Virus record (IMG/VR): IMGVR_UViG_3300044681_000369
Span: 1-64,000 of that record
DNA: 64,000 nt
Direction: 5' to 3' (one strand)
DNA from: a virus
This document shows positions 38,268 to 46,697 of the stretch, piece after piece; the stretch's first letter is position 1; each line of letters opens with the position of its first letter. The notes under the pieces are model-generated. The model searched no databases and had not been told where the DNA came from. It saw nothing but the letters and a program-made list of their open reading frames with translations. The position numbers and the translations under genes are program-made.

Positions 38268-40762
38268 GCAAACAAGTCCTCAAGTGATGCTTTCGGTTCA
38301 GTATGCCAGCCAAGACCCTTGATAATGCCATCTAGCGGATCGAGGAAAGACTTCTGAAACATAGTATTGTAATCAACGTACTTATGTATATCAAATTCTG
38401 GCGGCAATTTGCCTAGGAATGAGATACAATTTTCACGCATGGTATTAGGTTCAGTAAGGTAAAGATATTTGATCTTCTCGCCCTCTTGAATTGACTCATA
38501 CTTTTTGGTAAGTTTGTTTTGTTCAAGGTAAAAATTGTATAGCAGTGCGCCACGAACATGAAGCGGCGTACCCTTGCTGTAGATGTCTGCCCTAGAGGCA
38601 TACTTCGACATACCATTTACGCTCCGTGGGAAGGCAATATCTTCTGGCGGCAAGGCTTTGAAGTCTTTTCTAACCGTCTCAATGAAAGCCTGAAGTGTAC
38701 GCTCATCCTTGGTTAAAATCAGACGCACGGCTTCTCTAAGAGTTTCACGAACTGGTGCGGGAGTGGAAGATTTGACAATTTCCAAACCCATGACTTTCAG
38801 TTTTGGGGTTTGATACCTAACACCTTCATTATCCAGGACATTAAGGGCATACCGCTTCTTCGCAACCCAAATGCCACGTTCCGCGATTGCTTCACGCTTG
38901 AAGATAATCTTCTTCTGAAATGCATTCGTGTATTCCGCCAGCTGATCGCAGGATTTGTTGATTGCCTGCGATATCTTCTCCTCACAGACCTTATCCAAAA
39001 TGCCAACGAGTTTATCATTACTGACACCATGATAATACTTATTAACAAGAGGCTCCAGGGAAATATAGCAAGAGTCAGTATCACTGTAGAAAGAGTAGTC
39101 GTAGTCATCCGTTCCAACAACCTTGTTCAAGAAGACATTGATCGAATTGCCGACTTGTTGAATGACATACTGACCAGTCATGGTAATACCCTCTGCAATT
39201 CTGGCATCATAGTAACGAAAGTATTCATTACCCATGGCACCAAAGAGAGAGTTCAACTGGATCTTTCTAGCCATCTGGAAGTTATTGTACTTCGAAATGT
39301 CATTTTTTAGTTTGGGATCTTTGGTCTTTTCGTATTCCTGTTGTGCCTTGATCATCAACTTCTTGTACCGTTGGCGATCATCAAAAAACTTTTCGACAAT
39401 CTCAGGAAATAAACCTTGCTTTTCTCTGGTATAACAATAGCCATTTGCGGCCATACAAAGATTTTCTTGCTTGAGATTTTCAAAGTCTTGCTTACCGTCA
39501 AGCAATGCGGCAACAGTGGTATCATAGACATTCGTTGGCTTGAATGTCTCCGGTGACATGTTGTATTGCATAATGATGGAAGGATACAGTGAGGTGGCGT
39601 CAAACGAAACTACCCAGTCATACTTGCCAGGCTTAGGCTCTTTGACATATGCACCTTCGATACCACGACCTTGCTGGTCACGTTTTTGTGGTATCTGAAT
39701 ATTCTTCTCATGAAGGTGATTGTAGATCAAGCAATCCCAGGTGCGTACTTGCGAGAATACATCCTGATAGTTACACTTGGCGTCATACGCCATAGTCAAA
39801 ATCAGTTCAACCAGCTTCAGTTTATGTTCCAGTTCATCCACAAGTTCAACGTCATGGATGTTGTACTCAACAAATCTTTGCCAGTCTTTGGTATAAAACT
39901 CGCGGAAACTATCGTAAGAATGTTCTAGTTTCTTTTTACCGAGTTCCTCGGCTGCAATATGATCCAGCTTGTAGGACTCTTGGCGGGTGTATGTAAACTT
40001 CTTATATAGATCAAGGTAGTCAAGCACCGCAACGCCGGTGATGTCATATTTAATGAAGTCACGCCCCATGATGTTCTGCACATTTCTGCGAACAAGACCC
40101 CAAGGCGAGAATTTCTTTTTCCACGTGGTATCTTCTTCATCACACATTGTCCGTTCGACTCGGGCAAGGAGATATGGAATATCAAAGAGTTCACAGTTCC
40201 AGCCAGTTACAACGTCTGGTTGATCAGCCGACCACTCTTGAATGAATGCCTTGAGAAGAGATTCCTCGTTGGCATATTGCCGATAGTCCACATCATCACG
40301 ATGGTTATTGAAGGGTCGAGTACCCCAGGTAATTATCTGTCCAGAGTTCAGGTCTCGGATAGAGATCAGCAAAACTTCTTCAACGGGGTTTGCAATCTCT
40401 GGGAAACCAAACTCGGTTGAAGTCTCAATATCAATTGTCCAGATTTTAATCTTGGAAATATCCCAGTTAATCTCGCCGGGATAATTTGCCGTGATGTACT
40501 GATAGCCAAAGTTAGTCTGGCCATAGATAGGAAAGTTCTCAACGTCTTTGTATTGCTGAGTAAATTCCTTGGCTTCTTTGCCATCGGTAAAGTTTAGCGG
40601 CTGAAGATATTCGCCATAAAGCGACTTATATTTGGTCGGTTCTTTGGCCTTAACGAACAAAACGGGAGAGAAGTCTGCCCGCTTTGTGACTCGTTTGCCG
40701 TTCTCTATGCCACGGGTGAGAACCTTGGCACCATATTGATACGCACAGGTATAGAAGTTCAT
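38264..40762 (-). CDS. 43: DNA polymerase, family B (T4 gp43)
   Basis: An 832-aa replicative polymerase. The 3'-5' exonuclease has T-I-D-I-E near 110 (Exo I), G-W-N-C-E-L-F-D-I-P near 193 (Exo II) and Y-N-I-H-D-V-E-L near 298 (Exo III). Polymerase motifs are D-A-T-S-L-Y-P-S-I near 389 (motif A), K-I-Q-L-N-S-L-F-G near 501 (motif B) and Y-S-D-T-D-S near 556 (motif C). It ends in SLEDLFA, a typical clamp-binding tail for gp45. Length is about 65 residues less than T4 gp43. It belongs to the replisome genes spread through 38.3-46.7 kb. Confidence 0.96.
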   Translation of the reverse strand: MNFYTCAYQYGAKVLTRGIENGKRVTKRADFSPVLFVKAKEPTKYKSLYGEYLQPLNFTDGKEAKEFTQQYKDVENFPIYGQTNFGYQYITANYPGEINWDISKIKIWTIDIETSTEFGFPEIANPVEEVLLISIRDLNSGQIITWGTRPFNNHRDDVDYRQYANEESLLKAFIQEWSADQPDVVTGWNCELFDIPYLLARVERTMCDEEDTTWKKKFSPWGLVRRNVQNIMGRDFIKYDITGVAVLDYLDLYKKFTYTRQESYKLDHIAAEELGKKKLEHSYDSFREFYTKDWQRFVEYNIHDVELVDELEHKLKLVELILTMAYDAKCNYQDVFSQVRTWDCLIYNHLHEKNIQIPQKRDQQGRGIEGAYVKEPKPGKYDWVVSFDATSLYPSIIMQYNMSPETFKPTNVYDTTVAALLDGKQDFENLKQENLCMAANGYCYTREKQGLFPEIVEKFFDDRQRYKKLMIKAQQEYEKTKDPKLKNDISKYNNFQMARKIQLNSLFGAMGNEYFRYYDARIAEGITMTGQYVIQQVGNSINVFLNKVVGTDDYDYSFYSDTDSCYISLEPLVNKYYHGVSNDKLVGILDKVCEEKISQAINKSCDQLAEYTNAFQKKIIFKREAIAERGIWVAKKRYALNVLDNEGVRYQTPKLKVMGLEIVKSSTPAPVRETLREAVRLILTKDERTLQAFIETVRKDFKALPPEDIAFPRSVNGMSKYASRADIYSKGTPLHVRGALLYNFYLEQNKLTKKYESIQEGEKIKYLYLTEPNTMRENCISFLGKLPPEFDIHKYVDYNTMFQKSFLDPLDGIIKGLGWHTEPKASLEDLFA

Positions 40763-40786
40763 AATATATCCTTACTTTATTCAATC

Positions 40787-40815
40787 ATTATATAACATCC
40801 ACATACGAAAGTAAA
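40787..40815 (-). promoter_or_regulatory. Early promoter for gene 43
   Basis: Minus-strand TTTACT (40815-40810), a 17-nt spacer and TATAAT (40792-40787), 25 nt before the polymerase ATG. Confidence 0.65.
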
Positions 40816-40820
40816 GAGGT

Positions 40821-41258
40821 TTATTTGCACCAGGGAGACTTTGTTCCTCCGTCATATGGTACAGCCAGGCCTTCACGGATCTGCATATCAGCAAAGGATA
40901 CCCCATTGATGTAGACATGAGCATCTATACGGCCACCGTACTTGTCCCAGCTTACCAGAACGACCTGGACGATCTGGCCAGGCTTGATAGTAGCCTTTGC
41001 GTATTCAGTTGCCTTGTCTCCTAGCTTCGCCTCCGCTGTGCATTTAGCTCTGCCACCCTTCTCTGGAGTGTCAATCCCAACGATGCGTAGGGCAATATCG
41101 TCACCTAGCTCCTTTGGTAGCCAGGGCGCCTTGACCCGAATGGTGTCACCGTCGGTTACCTTTGTGACCTCGTAGTCATACTTTGTCTGGGCCTGGGCAG
41201 GGACGGTGGCTACAATTCCAACCAAAAGGAATGTAACAATCCCTAACAAGTTTTTCAT
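40821..41258 (-). CDS. Secreted thermonuclease-like (SNase) protein
   Basis: 145 aa from the ATG at 41258, preceded by AAGGG; ATG at 41264 is possible. An N-terminal signal peptide (MKNLLGIVTFLLVGIVATV) ends at A-Q-A. The SNase fold follows, with V-T-D-G-D-T-I-R near 37-44, L-R-I-V-G-I-D-T-P-E-K near 59-69 holding the catalytic Arg/Glu, and G-G-R-I-D-A-H-V-Y near 112-120 with the second Arg. The enzyme cuts DNA and RNA with calcium. Secretion to the periplasm or medium by an infected cell could destroy competing phage DNA or recycle nucleotides; that role is inferred. Confidence 0.82.
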   Translation of the reverse strand: MKNLLGIVTFLLVGIVATVPAQAQTKYDYEVTKVTDGDTIRVKAPWLPKELGDDIALRIVGIDTPEKGGRAKCTAEAKLGDKATEYAKATIKPGQIVQVVLVSWDKYGGRIDAHVYINGVSFADMQIREGLAVPYDGGTKSPWCK

Positions 41259-41268
41259 ACGCATACCC

Positions 41269-41574
41269 TTAGTTTGTGAAAATTTGTTTCTTTGGGAGTA
41301 CAATACCTTTACCAAACTTGGTGTTGTACTCGTTTTTCATTCCTGTTTCGGGTTCGTAAACTGCAATAACAGCCCCAGCCATGACAGGCACAATTCTATC
41401 TTTAGCATGAGGACAGAAAGGTGCTAGTCCGATGCCAAACTCTTTTCCGGTACCATTTGGTACCATCATTACCAGTAGTGGGTCTTTGAGGACAATTAGC
41501 CCCTGGACGCTCTCATCAATTTCAGCAATGATATCTTCACCACTGATTAACTTAATACATTTGACATCGGACAT
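41269..41574 (-). CDS. Sm-like (Hfq-fold) candidate protein
   Basis: A 101-aa protein. The sequence pattern is K-L-I-S-G-E-D-I-I-A-E-I at 8-19, then L-K-D-P-L at 30-34, a central L-A-P-F near 51-54 and E-Y-N near 82. It matches a family of short marine-phage proteins with an Sm-like barrel arrangement. The gene at 57151-57543 encodes a distantly similar protein with the same spaced pattern. Sm-fold proteins bind RNA, so a post-transcriptional regulator is possible. Assignment is by pattern only. Confidence 0.5.
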   Translation of the reverse strand: MSDVKCIKLISGEDIIAEIDESVQGLIVLKDPLLVMMVPNGTGKEFGIGLAPFCPHAKDRIVPVMAGAVIAVYEPETGMKNEYNTKFGKGIVLPKKQIFTN

Positions 41575-41591
41575 AGCGACTCCATTAAATA

Positions 41592-42065
41592 TTATTCAGA
41601 CAAGAATTCTTTGGTAGATTTCTTACCAATAGTAATTGTCTTGGGTTTCTTTTCTTCTGGAACAATTCTCTTCAGATTGATATGAAGAATACCATCTGTG
41701 AATTCTGCTCCCAGAACTTCAACATCATGGGCTAGTGCAAATGAATGCGTAAAGTTTCTAGCACCGATGCCACGGTGAATGTATTCACGATCTGATTCAC
41801 CACGATCTTGGATACCCTGCACCACCAGTTTGTTTCCTTCTGGAACAAGATTGATGTTGAATTCTTCTTCACGGAAACCAGCACATGCGATCTCAATGAG
41901 ATATTCTTCTTCACCAGTCTTTACGATGTTGTAGGGCGGATAGCTTGGGCTTTTGAGTTCTGACACATTATAAAAATTGTCAAAGACACGATCAAACCCA
42001 ACTGCGAATGGTTTTACCTGATCGAAAATTCCGGACAATTGTCCTGTTGTATACTTACGTACCAT
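41592..42065 (-). CDS. hsp20: Small heat shock protein (Hsp20/IbpA family)
   Basis: A 157-aa alpha-crystallin-domain protein. YPPYNIVKTGEEEYLIEIACAGF near 44-66 is the start of the domain, N-K-L-V-V-Q-G-I-Q-D near 83-92 the middle, and F-A-L-A-H-D-V-E-V-L-G-A-E-F-T-D-G-I-L near 115-133 the conserved A-x-x-x-N-G-x-L-like end. It then has the C-terminal I-x-I anchor (ITIGK). Hsp20 holds unfolding proteins; T4-like marine phages carry it widely. Promoters of both classes converge on one upstream site, followed by a hairpin. Confidence 0.93.
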   Translation of the reverse strand: MVRKYTTGQLSGIFDQVKPFAVGFDRVFDNFYNVSELKSPSYPPYNIVKTGEEEYLIEIACAGFREEEFNINLVPEGNKLVVQGIQDRGESDREYIHRGIGARNFTHSFALAHDVEVLGAEFTDGILHINLKRIVPEEKKPKTITIGKKSTKEFLSE

Positions 42066-42092
42066 AATAGTCTCCTTAATAAAGCGAGTGTT

Positions 42093-42127
42093 AATAAAAA
42101 AGGTGCCACCCGAAGCATGGCACCCTT
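42093..42127 (-). terminator. Intrinsic terminator / leader hairpin
   Basis: Minus-strand stem GGTGCCA (42124-42118) and TGGCACC (42108-42102) with loop TGCTTCGGG, followed by TTTTTTATT. It would end the LpxH-like transcript. The promoter just upstream makes it also the 5' leader hairpin of the hsp20 message. Confidence 0.75.
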
Positions 42128-42158
42128 TATTTATACTAGATTTTTAGGAAAAAGTCAA
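42128..42158 (-). promoter_or_regulatory. Combined early and late promoter for hsp20
   Basis: Minus-strand TTGACT (42158-42153), a 17-nt spacer and TATAAA (42135-42130). The same -10 is extended to the T4-type late element TATAAATA (42135-42128). One site could serve both sigma70 and gp55-directed polymerase. The start point would lie at the base of the hairpin. Confidence 0.65.
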
Positions 42159-42160
42159 TA

Positions 42161-42904
42161 TTATTTTCTAATAATTTCCCATGTTCCATCATAATTTTCT
42201 ACCAATGCAGTGCAACTTTCGCACCAGTCACCATCATTCATGTAAACAATATCATCATAATGAGTTATTTCTGCATGATGAATATGCCCACAGATAACGC
42301 CATCATAACCCTTGCGCTTACAGTAGTATGCCATCTCTTGTTCGAATGCACCAATATAATTGGCAGCAAGTTTTGCCTTTCGTTTCAAGTATTTTGACAA
42401 ACTCCATGGTTGCATTCCAACGGTTTTTCTAAAATCATTAACAAGTTTGTTAAGATAGATTAATGTGTCATATGCAAAGTCGCCCATATGCATAATGAAT
42501 CTACCTGTTTTGGTTCGCATCAAATTGTCAAACAGGTCGCCATGTATGACTAAGTATCGTTTACCGTCTATGCCAGTGTGAACATACCTATGTTCTACTT
42601 GGATTTTACCAATTGTTATATCCGGAAACGATCTAAAAATTTCATCATGATTGCCAGTAACATATACCACTTCTGTTTTTTCAGAAAGTTTTAGTATTTT
42701 TCTGACAATTTGATTGTGTTTCTTTGGCCAATACCATTTCTTTTTTAGGCGCCAACCATCAATAATATCCCCGACGAGATATAGTTTTTGTGTCTGTATA
42801 TTTGAGAGAAAATCTAAGAGAGCATCAGAATTACAATGCTTAGAACCAAGATGCAAATCTGATATGAAAACAGATTTATATTTGTTACCAGTATTTTTTG
42901 GCAT
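42161..42904 (-). CDS. LpxH-like metallophosphoesterase
   Basis: A 247-aa calcineurin-type phosphoesterase. F-I-S-D-L-H-L-G at 13-20, V-G-D-I-I-D-G-W near 45, G-N-H-D near 81, H-G-D-L-F-D near 120 and G-H-I-H-H-A near 203 are the five metal-binding motifs. The arrangement and length match UDP-2,3-diacylglucosamine diphosphatase (LpxH/YbbF) and related enzymes of lipid A and sugar phosphate chemistry. The gene overlaps the upstream glycosyltransferase gene by 20 nt, and the pair is inserted between regA and gene 43. This suggests envelope-lipid or glycan modification. The substrate is inferred only. Confidence 0.8.
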   Translation of the reverse strand: MPKNTGNKYKSVFISDLHLGSKHCNSDALLDFLSNIQTQKLYLVGDIIDGWRLKKKWYWPKKHNQIVRKILKLSEKTEVVYVTGNHDEIFRSFPDITIGKIQVEHRYVHTGIDGKRYLVIHGDLFDNLMRTKTGRFIMHMGDFAYDTLIYLNKLVNDFRKTVGMQPWSLSKYLKRKAKLAANYIGAFEQEMAYYCKRKGYDGVICGHIHHAEITHYDDIVYMNDGDWCESCTALVENYDGTWEIIRK

Positions 42905-43589
42905 CTATTTTCTTCCAGTGTTCTTCGTTGTCTCTATTCAGGAAGTTCTTAATCAAATACCAAGTCATACCGAGATAACCCATCTTCTTAAATCTACGAC
43001 TGTCTTGGCCAAAGTAGTGATCAGCGATCATAAACTTACTAGGCTTATACTTCTTAGACAGAAAGAAGTCTTCGGATGTGGCATACTTCTCAGGAAACCC
43101 GCCAAGCGAATTAAACCTATCTGTTCTAGTAAGCATATATGCACCGACCGCAAAAGGACACCAACGAGATAGGATCTTATTAATAAAGTTAAAGATCATG
43201 AATGCTATAGAGGTTCTCAATGAACCATCATAACATTTAATTTTTAAGCCAATGAGATCCAGATTTTTGTTTTCAAGTAAATTTACTGTATCTTTGATAA
43301 CAGTCGAACTGAAGAATCTAACATCAGCATCTATAAAAAGAATATATGGAGTTGTTACTAACTTAGCACCATTATTTTTAGCAGTTGAAACTGGACCACC
43401 ATCAATAACAGTAATATTTAATCCCTGAGAGTTATTCTTGATTACTTCTCTGGTCGAATCAGTTGAGGCATCAGCAATGTATATTGTAACACCGCCGATG
43501 CCTTCTTGAGTTTTTAAATTATTTAATAAATGTGCAATATACTTTTCTTCGTTCTTACATGGAACGACAATGGAAAGTTTTTCAAACAT
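42885..43589 (-). CDS. Family 2 glycosyltransferase
   Basis: A 234-aa GT-A protein. The opening LSIVVPCKNEEKYIAHLLN at 5-23, A-D-A-S-T-D-S-T near 39-46 and F-I-D-A-D-V-R near 84-90 (the D-x-D metal motif) are GT2 hallmarks. L-G-G-F-P-E-K-Y-A-T-S-E-D-F near 162-175 gives the catalytic E-D. It has no membrane spans except a weak hydrophobic stretch. It is translationally coupled to the LpxH-like gene and together they could add a sugar to a lipid-linked precursor. Acceptor unknown. Confidence 0.82.
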   Translation of the reverse strand: MFEKLSIVVPCKNEEKYIAHLLNNLKTQEGIGGVTIYIADASTDSTREVIKNNSQGLNITVIDGGPVSTAKNNGAKLVTTPYILFIDADVRFFSSTVIKDTVNLLENKNLDLIGLKIKCYDGSLRTSIAFMIFNFINKILSRWCPFAVGAYMLTRTDRFNSLGGFPEKYATSEDFFLSKKYKPSKFMIADHYFGQDSRRFKKMGYLGMTWYLIKNFLNRDNEEHWKKIDAKKYW

Positions 43590-43598
43590 ATAAATTAA

Positions 43599-44015
43599 TT
43601 ACTTTTTGCGACCAATGTTATATTTCTGAACCAGCTCCCATTGATCTTTTTCTTTATAGGCAATGATCTTAATTTGATTCATAGGTGCCTTATCTTGATG
43701 GAGTTCTGGCTTTAGTATCTTGACTAGTCCCCAATCCGCAAGTAATCCGGCTACCGCATTCCTGCGCTGTAAGTCATTCTCACTAAAGTCAGCCGCTTTG
43801 CCATCTAGTGCAAAGAGTTCCTTAAAGTGAGTAATGAAGTATCTGCCTTGTTTATGCAGGATGTGACAAGATTGATATAAAATCTTATCTTTTCTGGAGG
43901 CAACACCGATTCGAGATAGTGTCTCACGAACTTTTAAAAAATCGTCAGGATTAGTTAATGTGACTTCCAGTGGTGCATATCCAGGGTATCCAATGTCAAA
44001 AAAATCTTCACTCAT
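43599..44015 (-). CDS. regA: RegA translational repressor
   Basis: A 138-aa protein. It aligns strikingly with T4 RegA: P-D-D-F-L-K-V-R-E-T-L-S-R-I-G-[IV]-A near 22-38, K-D-K-I-L-Y-Q-S-C-H-I-L near 43-54, E-N-D-L-Q-R-R-N-A-V-A-G-L-L-A-D-W-G-L near 79-97, and W-x-L-V-x-K-Y-x-I-G near the end. RegA binds early mRNAs around start codons and represses their translation. Its position after gene 62 is the same as in T4. Its ATG overlaps the gene 62 stop by 4 nt. Confidence 0.94.
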   Translation of the reverse strand: MSEDFFDIGYPGYAPLEVTLTNPDDFLKVRETLSRIGVASRKDKILYQSCHILHKQGRYFITHFKELFALDGKAADFSENDLQRRNAVAGLLADWGLVKILKPELHQDKAPMNQIKIIAYKEKDQWELVQKYNIGRKK

Positions 44016-44467
44016 TTTTTACCACCTTTATACAATTTCTCTTTTATATAATGTTTTTGTTGTTCTGTGAGAATTGTTAGAGCTTGGCGTGCCTTTTCAT
44101 TGCTATAGCCATAATACTCCTTAACCATCTCAAGTTCGGCATCGTCTACGATTTTGATCCATTTATCAAATCGCTTTCTAGACCTAATTGTATTTATAAG
44201 GAACGCATTTTGCATGGCGTTTGGCAAGTGTGAGCGACAATTCATGGCATTGGCTTGATGAATTGTTTCTTGGTTGAAACTTAAACCTCTATTGATGATC
44301 CAGGGATTATATTGCTTTTCCGACCACTCATCGACAATAAGGTTCTTCTTACCAGAATTGATATCATTGATGAAGTCAAACGGGGAGATTCCCTTCTTCT
44401 TTTCCTTGAAGTCTTCTTCCGAGTACTGGACTTTTGGTGCACCCAAGCCTTCTAGAATGCCGTCCAT
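44012..44467 (-). CDS. 62: Clamp loader small subunit (T4 gp62)
   Basis: 151 aa from the ATG at 44467, coupled to the gene 44 stop (TAATG). Segments S-P-F-D-F-I-N-D-I-N near 28-37, Y-N-P-W-I-I-N-R-G-L-S near 53-63 and N-A-F-L-I-N-T-I-R near 85-93 are typical of gp62 of T4-like phages. It is slightly shorter than T4 gp62 (187 aa). With four gp44 subunits it opens the gp45 clamp. It lies between gene 44 and regA in canonical order. Confidence 0.92.
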   Translation of the reverse strand: MDGILEGLGAPKVQYSEEDFKEKKKGISPFDFINDINSGKKNLIVDEWSEKQYNPWIINRGLSFNQETIHQANAMNCRSHLPNAMQNAFLINTIRSRKRFDKWIKIVDDAELEMVKEYYGYSNEKARQALTILTEQQKHYIKEKLYKGGKK

Positions 44468-45399
44468 TATTTCCACTCCGATGAAGCCATAATCTCTGCG
44501 AGACAGGCTACAAGGTTGATCTCCTGGTTTGCGGCAAAGGCAGACTTATACTGATAGTCAGCAAGTAGTACAATCAGTGCGGCAGGGAACTTAACTTCAT
44601 CGACAACAACATCATAAATCTTACGGAAGATCATGCCAGCGTCATTGTCCATATTGTCTACAACCCATTGACGGACTTTCTTGAAGTCTTTGGCTTTAAG
44701 GGCTGTGGTCAGTTCTTTCATGTTGACCTCTTGGACATTTACCAAGATGCCCTGGTCAATAGTGCCGCTTACGCTGTATCGCTGTAGTTCATTGAGAACC
44801 CGGCGATAATCTGGGAAGTGCTTCTTGAGGACTTCGGCTACAACCTTTTCATCGTACTTAACATTTTCGGCAGTAAGAATATCGGCAAGCCGCTTCATAA
44901 AGCGACCAGCCATCTTTGGGCGATCGGCTTTAGAAATCTTAAATTCGATTACTGAGGTCCGACTGTGAAGCGGAGTGATGATTCGGTTCTTGAAGTTACA
45001 AGTAAAAATGAATCGGCAGTTGTTGGAAAACTCCTCGATAAAAGCCCTGAGTGCGGGCTGTGTCGAGTTGGGATTGAGATAATCCGCTTCGTCTAGAATG
45101 ACAACCTTGGTCTTTCCGGAAAAGGAAACACTTGAGGCAAAGTCACGAATTTTGGTTCGCAACACATCAATACCAGACTCTTCGGATCCGTTGATGATGA
45201 TATAGTCACAACCGAGTTCCTCACAAATGGCTCTAGCGATGGTAGTCTTACCAACACCTGCCGATCCACAAAGTAGCATGTTTGGAATTTCACCAGATGC
45301 TACAAACTGGTTAAAGGTTTCTAGTTGATCCTCGGGAAGGATACAGTCAGAAAGTTTGTGTGGGCGATACTTTTCTACCCACAGGAATTGTTCACGCAT
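44467..45399 (-). CDS. 44: Clamp loader ATPase (T4 gp44)
   Basis: A 310-aa AAA+ ATPase. W-V-E-K-Y-R-P near 7-13 is the typical start, L-C-G-S-A-G-V-G-K-T-T near 43-53 Walker A, V-V-I-L-D-E-A-D-Y near 98-106 Walker B, and F-T-C-N-F-K near 132-137 the sensor 1 region. H-S-R-T near 145 is near the arginine finger. It forms the ATPase part of the clamp loader with gp62. Length is near T4 gp44 (319 aa). The preceding gap of 85 nt contains no obvious gene. Confidence 0.95.
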   Translation of the reverse strand: MREQFLWVEKYRPHKLSDCILPEDQLETFNQFVASGEIPNMLLCGSAGVGKTTIARAICEELGCDYIIINGSEESGIDVLRTKIRDFASSVSFSGKTKVVILDEADYLNPNSTQPALRAFIEEFSNNCRFIFTCNFKNRIITPLHSRTSVIEFKISKADRPKMAGRFMKRLADILTAENVKYDEKVVAEVLKKHFPDYRRVLNELQRYSVSGTIDQGILVNVQEVNMKELTTALKAKDFKKVRQWVVDNMDNDAGMIFRKIYDVVVDEVKFPAALIVLLADYQYKSAFAANQEINLVACLAEIMASSEWK

Positions 45400-45484
45400 G
45401 AAATATCTCCATAATAAAGTAAAGTGCCCGTCACGATGTTAGTGCATCCACGGACTCTGGCTTAGAGGACCAGCATTCAATATA

Positions 45485-46027
45485 TCAGTTGTTACGCAAC
45501 CAGTCAAGAATATTTTCCGGTGAAGTTTCTCCATACGGATCAAGTTCACAGTTATCTTCAATACCCGGCTCAATGAACCACTTCTCAATAAGACCGTTGT
45601 TCACAACACAGGCATATCGCCAAGAACGCATACCAAAACCAAGATTGTCCTTAGCTACAAGCATGTTCATCTGATCGGTAAATTCACCAGACCCGTCTGG
45701 AATAACCTTTACCTTCTTGATCTTCTGAGACTTAGCCCAAGCATTCATAACAAAGGCATCATTTACTGAAGTGCAATAGATGTCTTTAATACCAAGAGCC
45801 TTAAATTCTGGGAACAGCTTTTCGAACCCAGGAAGCTGGTATGTCGAACAAGTTGGCGTGAATGCGCCAGGAAGAGAGAAGAGAACTACCCGCTTGCCAG
45901 CAAAGTAGTCATACGTTGACTTATTTTCCCAGCGGAAAGGATTAGGTCCTTCAATGGAAGTATCACGAACCCGAGTCTTGAATACCACAGCGGGGACAAT
46001 TGATGGAAGTTCCGTCTTGTATGTCAT
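45485..46027 (-). CDS. Peroxiredoxin (Prx5-like)
   Basis: A 180-aa thioredoxin-fold peroxidase. P-G-A-F-T-P-T-C-S near 54-62 is the P-x-x-x-T/S-x-x-C active site with peroxidatic Cys61. V-N-D-A-F-V-M-N-A-W near 88-97 and the D-x-x-G-x-F/G-M-R-S-W-R-Y segment near 130-140 match the Prx5/AhpE-like subfamily, which reduces H2O2 and alkyl peroxides. It is inserted between genes 45 and 44, an unusual site, and may protect the replisome or the cell from oxidative stress. The reductant could be the phage glutaredoxin. Confidence 0.88.
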   Translation of the reverse strand: MTYKTELPSIVPAVVFKTRVRDTSIEGPNPFRWENKSTYDYFAGKRVVLFSLPGAFTPTCSTYQLPGFEKLFPEFKALGIKDIYCTSVNDAFVMNAWAKSQKIKKVKVIPDGSGEFTDQMNMLVAKDNLGFGMRSWRYACVVNNGLIEKWFIEPGIEDNCELDPYGETSPENILDWLRNN

Positions 46028-46037
46028 ATGTCTTTCC

Positions 46038-46697
46038 TTAGATTGACGATGAGGGATCCATTGCCAGATAATAGGTCAGTGATCGACCCTTACTGACAAA
46101 AGACATGGCACGTTTACTACCAAGAGTAACAGTGTAGTTATCAGGAATAACCTTTAGGTTTTCCGTCTTCAGTCGGCAATCAAAGACTGGCGCGGCAGTA
46201 TTTGAGATAGTCTTGGTAAATGAGTTAGACGATAGATTGGTAGGATCACCAACACGCAACTCTACAGTATTGCCGTCAGATACAATACTGATCATCGGCG
46301 CACCAGTAATAGATGCGGCACGGAAAATCATATTGACAGTATCGGTAGTCATTTCGAATGACCAAACTGGGTCAATCTCAAGATCCTTATCCGGAGCGGC
46401 AGTTACAGTACCAGGGTCTGAATAGAAGTATTCAAACTTTGATCCATCTTTGGTAACTCGGATCGACTTTTCGCCGAACGTTACATCTTGGTCTTCCATC
46501 AGGGTCAGTAGACCCAAGAAGGAATTGAGATCATAGATCGCAAACTCTTTTGGGAAAGATTCCGAAACTGTGGCTCGGGCAAAGATGTTCTTACCAGGGC
46601 TTACCGTAGCAAGAGTCGAACCTTCACGGAACAAAATGTTTGTGTTAATGCCAGCATAATTTTTTAGCAGGCTCAAAGTTTCATTTGAAATTTTCAT
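46038..46697 (-). CDS. 45: Sliding clamp (T4 gp45)
   Basis: A 219-aa protein with the two-domain clamp architecture of gp45: M-K-I-S-N-E-T-L-S-L-L-K-N-Y-A-G-I-N at the start, F-P-K-E-F-A-I-Y-D-L-N-S-F-L near 49-62, and a C-terminal S-F-V-S-K-G-R-S-L-T-Y-Y-L-A-M-D. It encircles DNA as a trimer, tethers the polymerase and also activates late transcription with gp33 and gp55. Length is close to T4 gp45 (228 aa). Its start overlaps the stop of the DUF3310 gene by one base. Confidence 0.94.
   Translation of the reverse strand: MKISNETLSLLKNYAGINTNILFREGSTLATVSPGKNIFARATVSESFPKEFAIYDLNSFLGLLTLMEDQDVTFGEKSIRVTKDGSKFEYFYSDPGTVTAAPDKDLEIDPVWSFEMTTDTVNMIFRAASITGAPMISIVSDGNTVELRVGDPTNLSSNSFTKTISNTAAPVFDCRLKTENLKVIPDNYTVTLGSKRAMSFVSKGRSLTYYLAMDPSSSI

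Noticed and set aside
44191-44198. TATAAATA inside the gp62 gene as a late promoter
   Set aside because: It lies deep in the coding region, far from any downstream start that needs it. Likely chance.
45400-45484. Possible RNA gene between genes 44 and the peroxiredoxin
   Set aside because: 85 nt with short local pairings only; no tRNA arms, promoter or clear hairpin.
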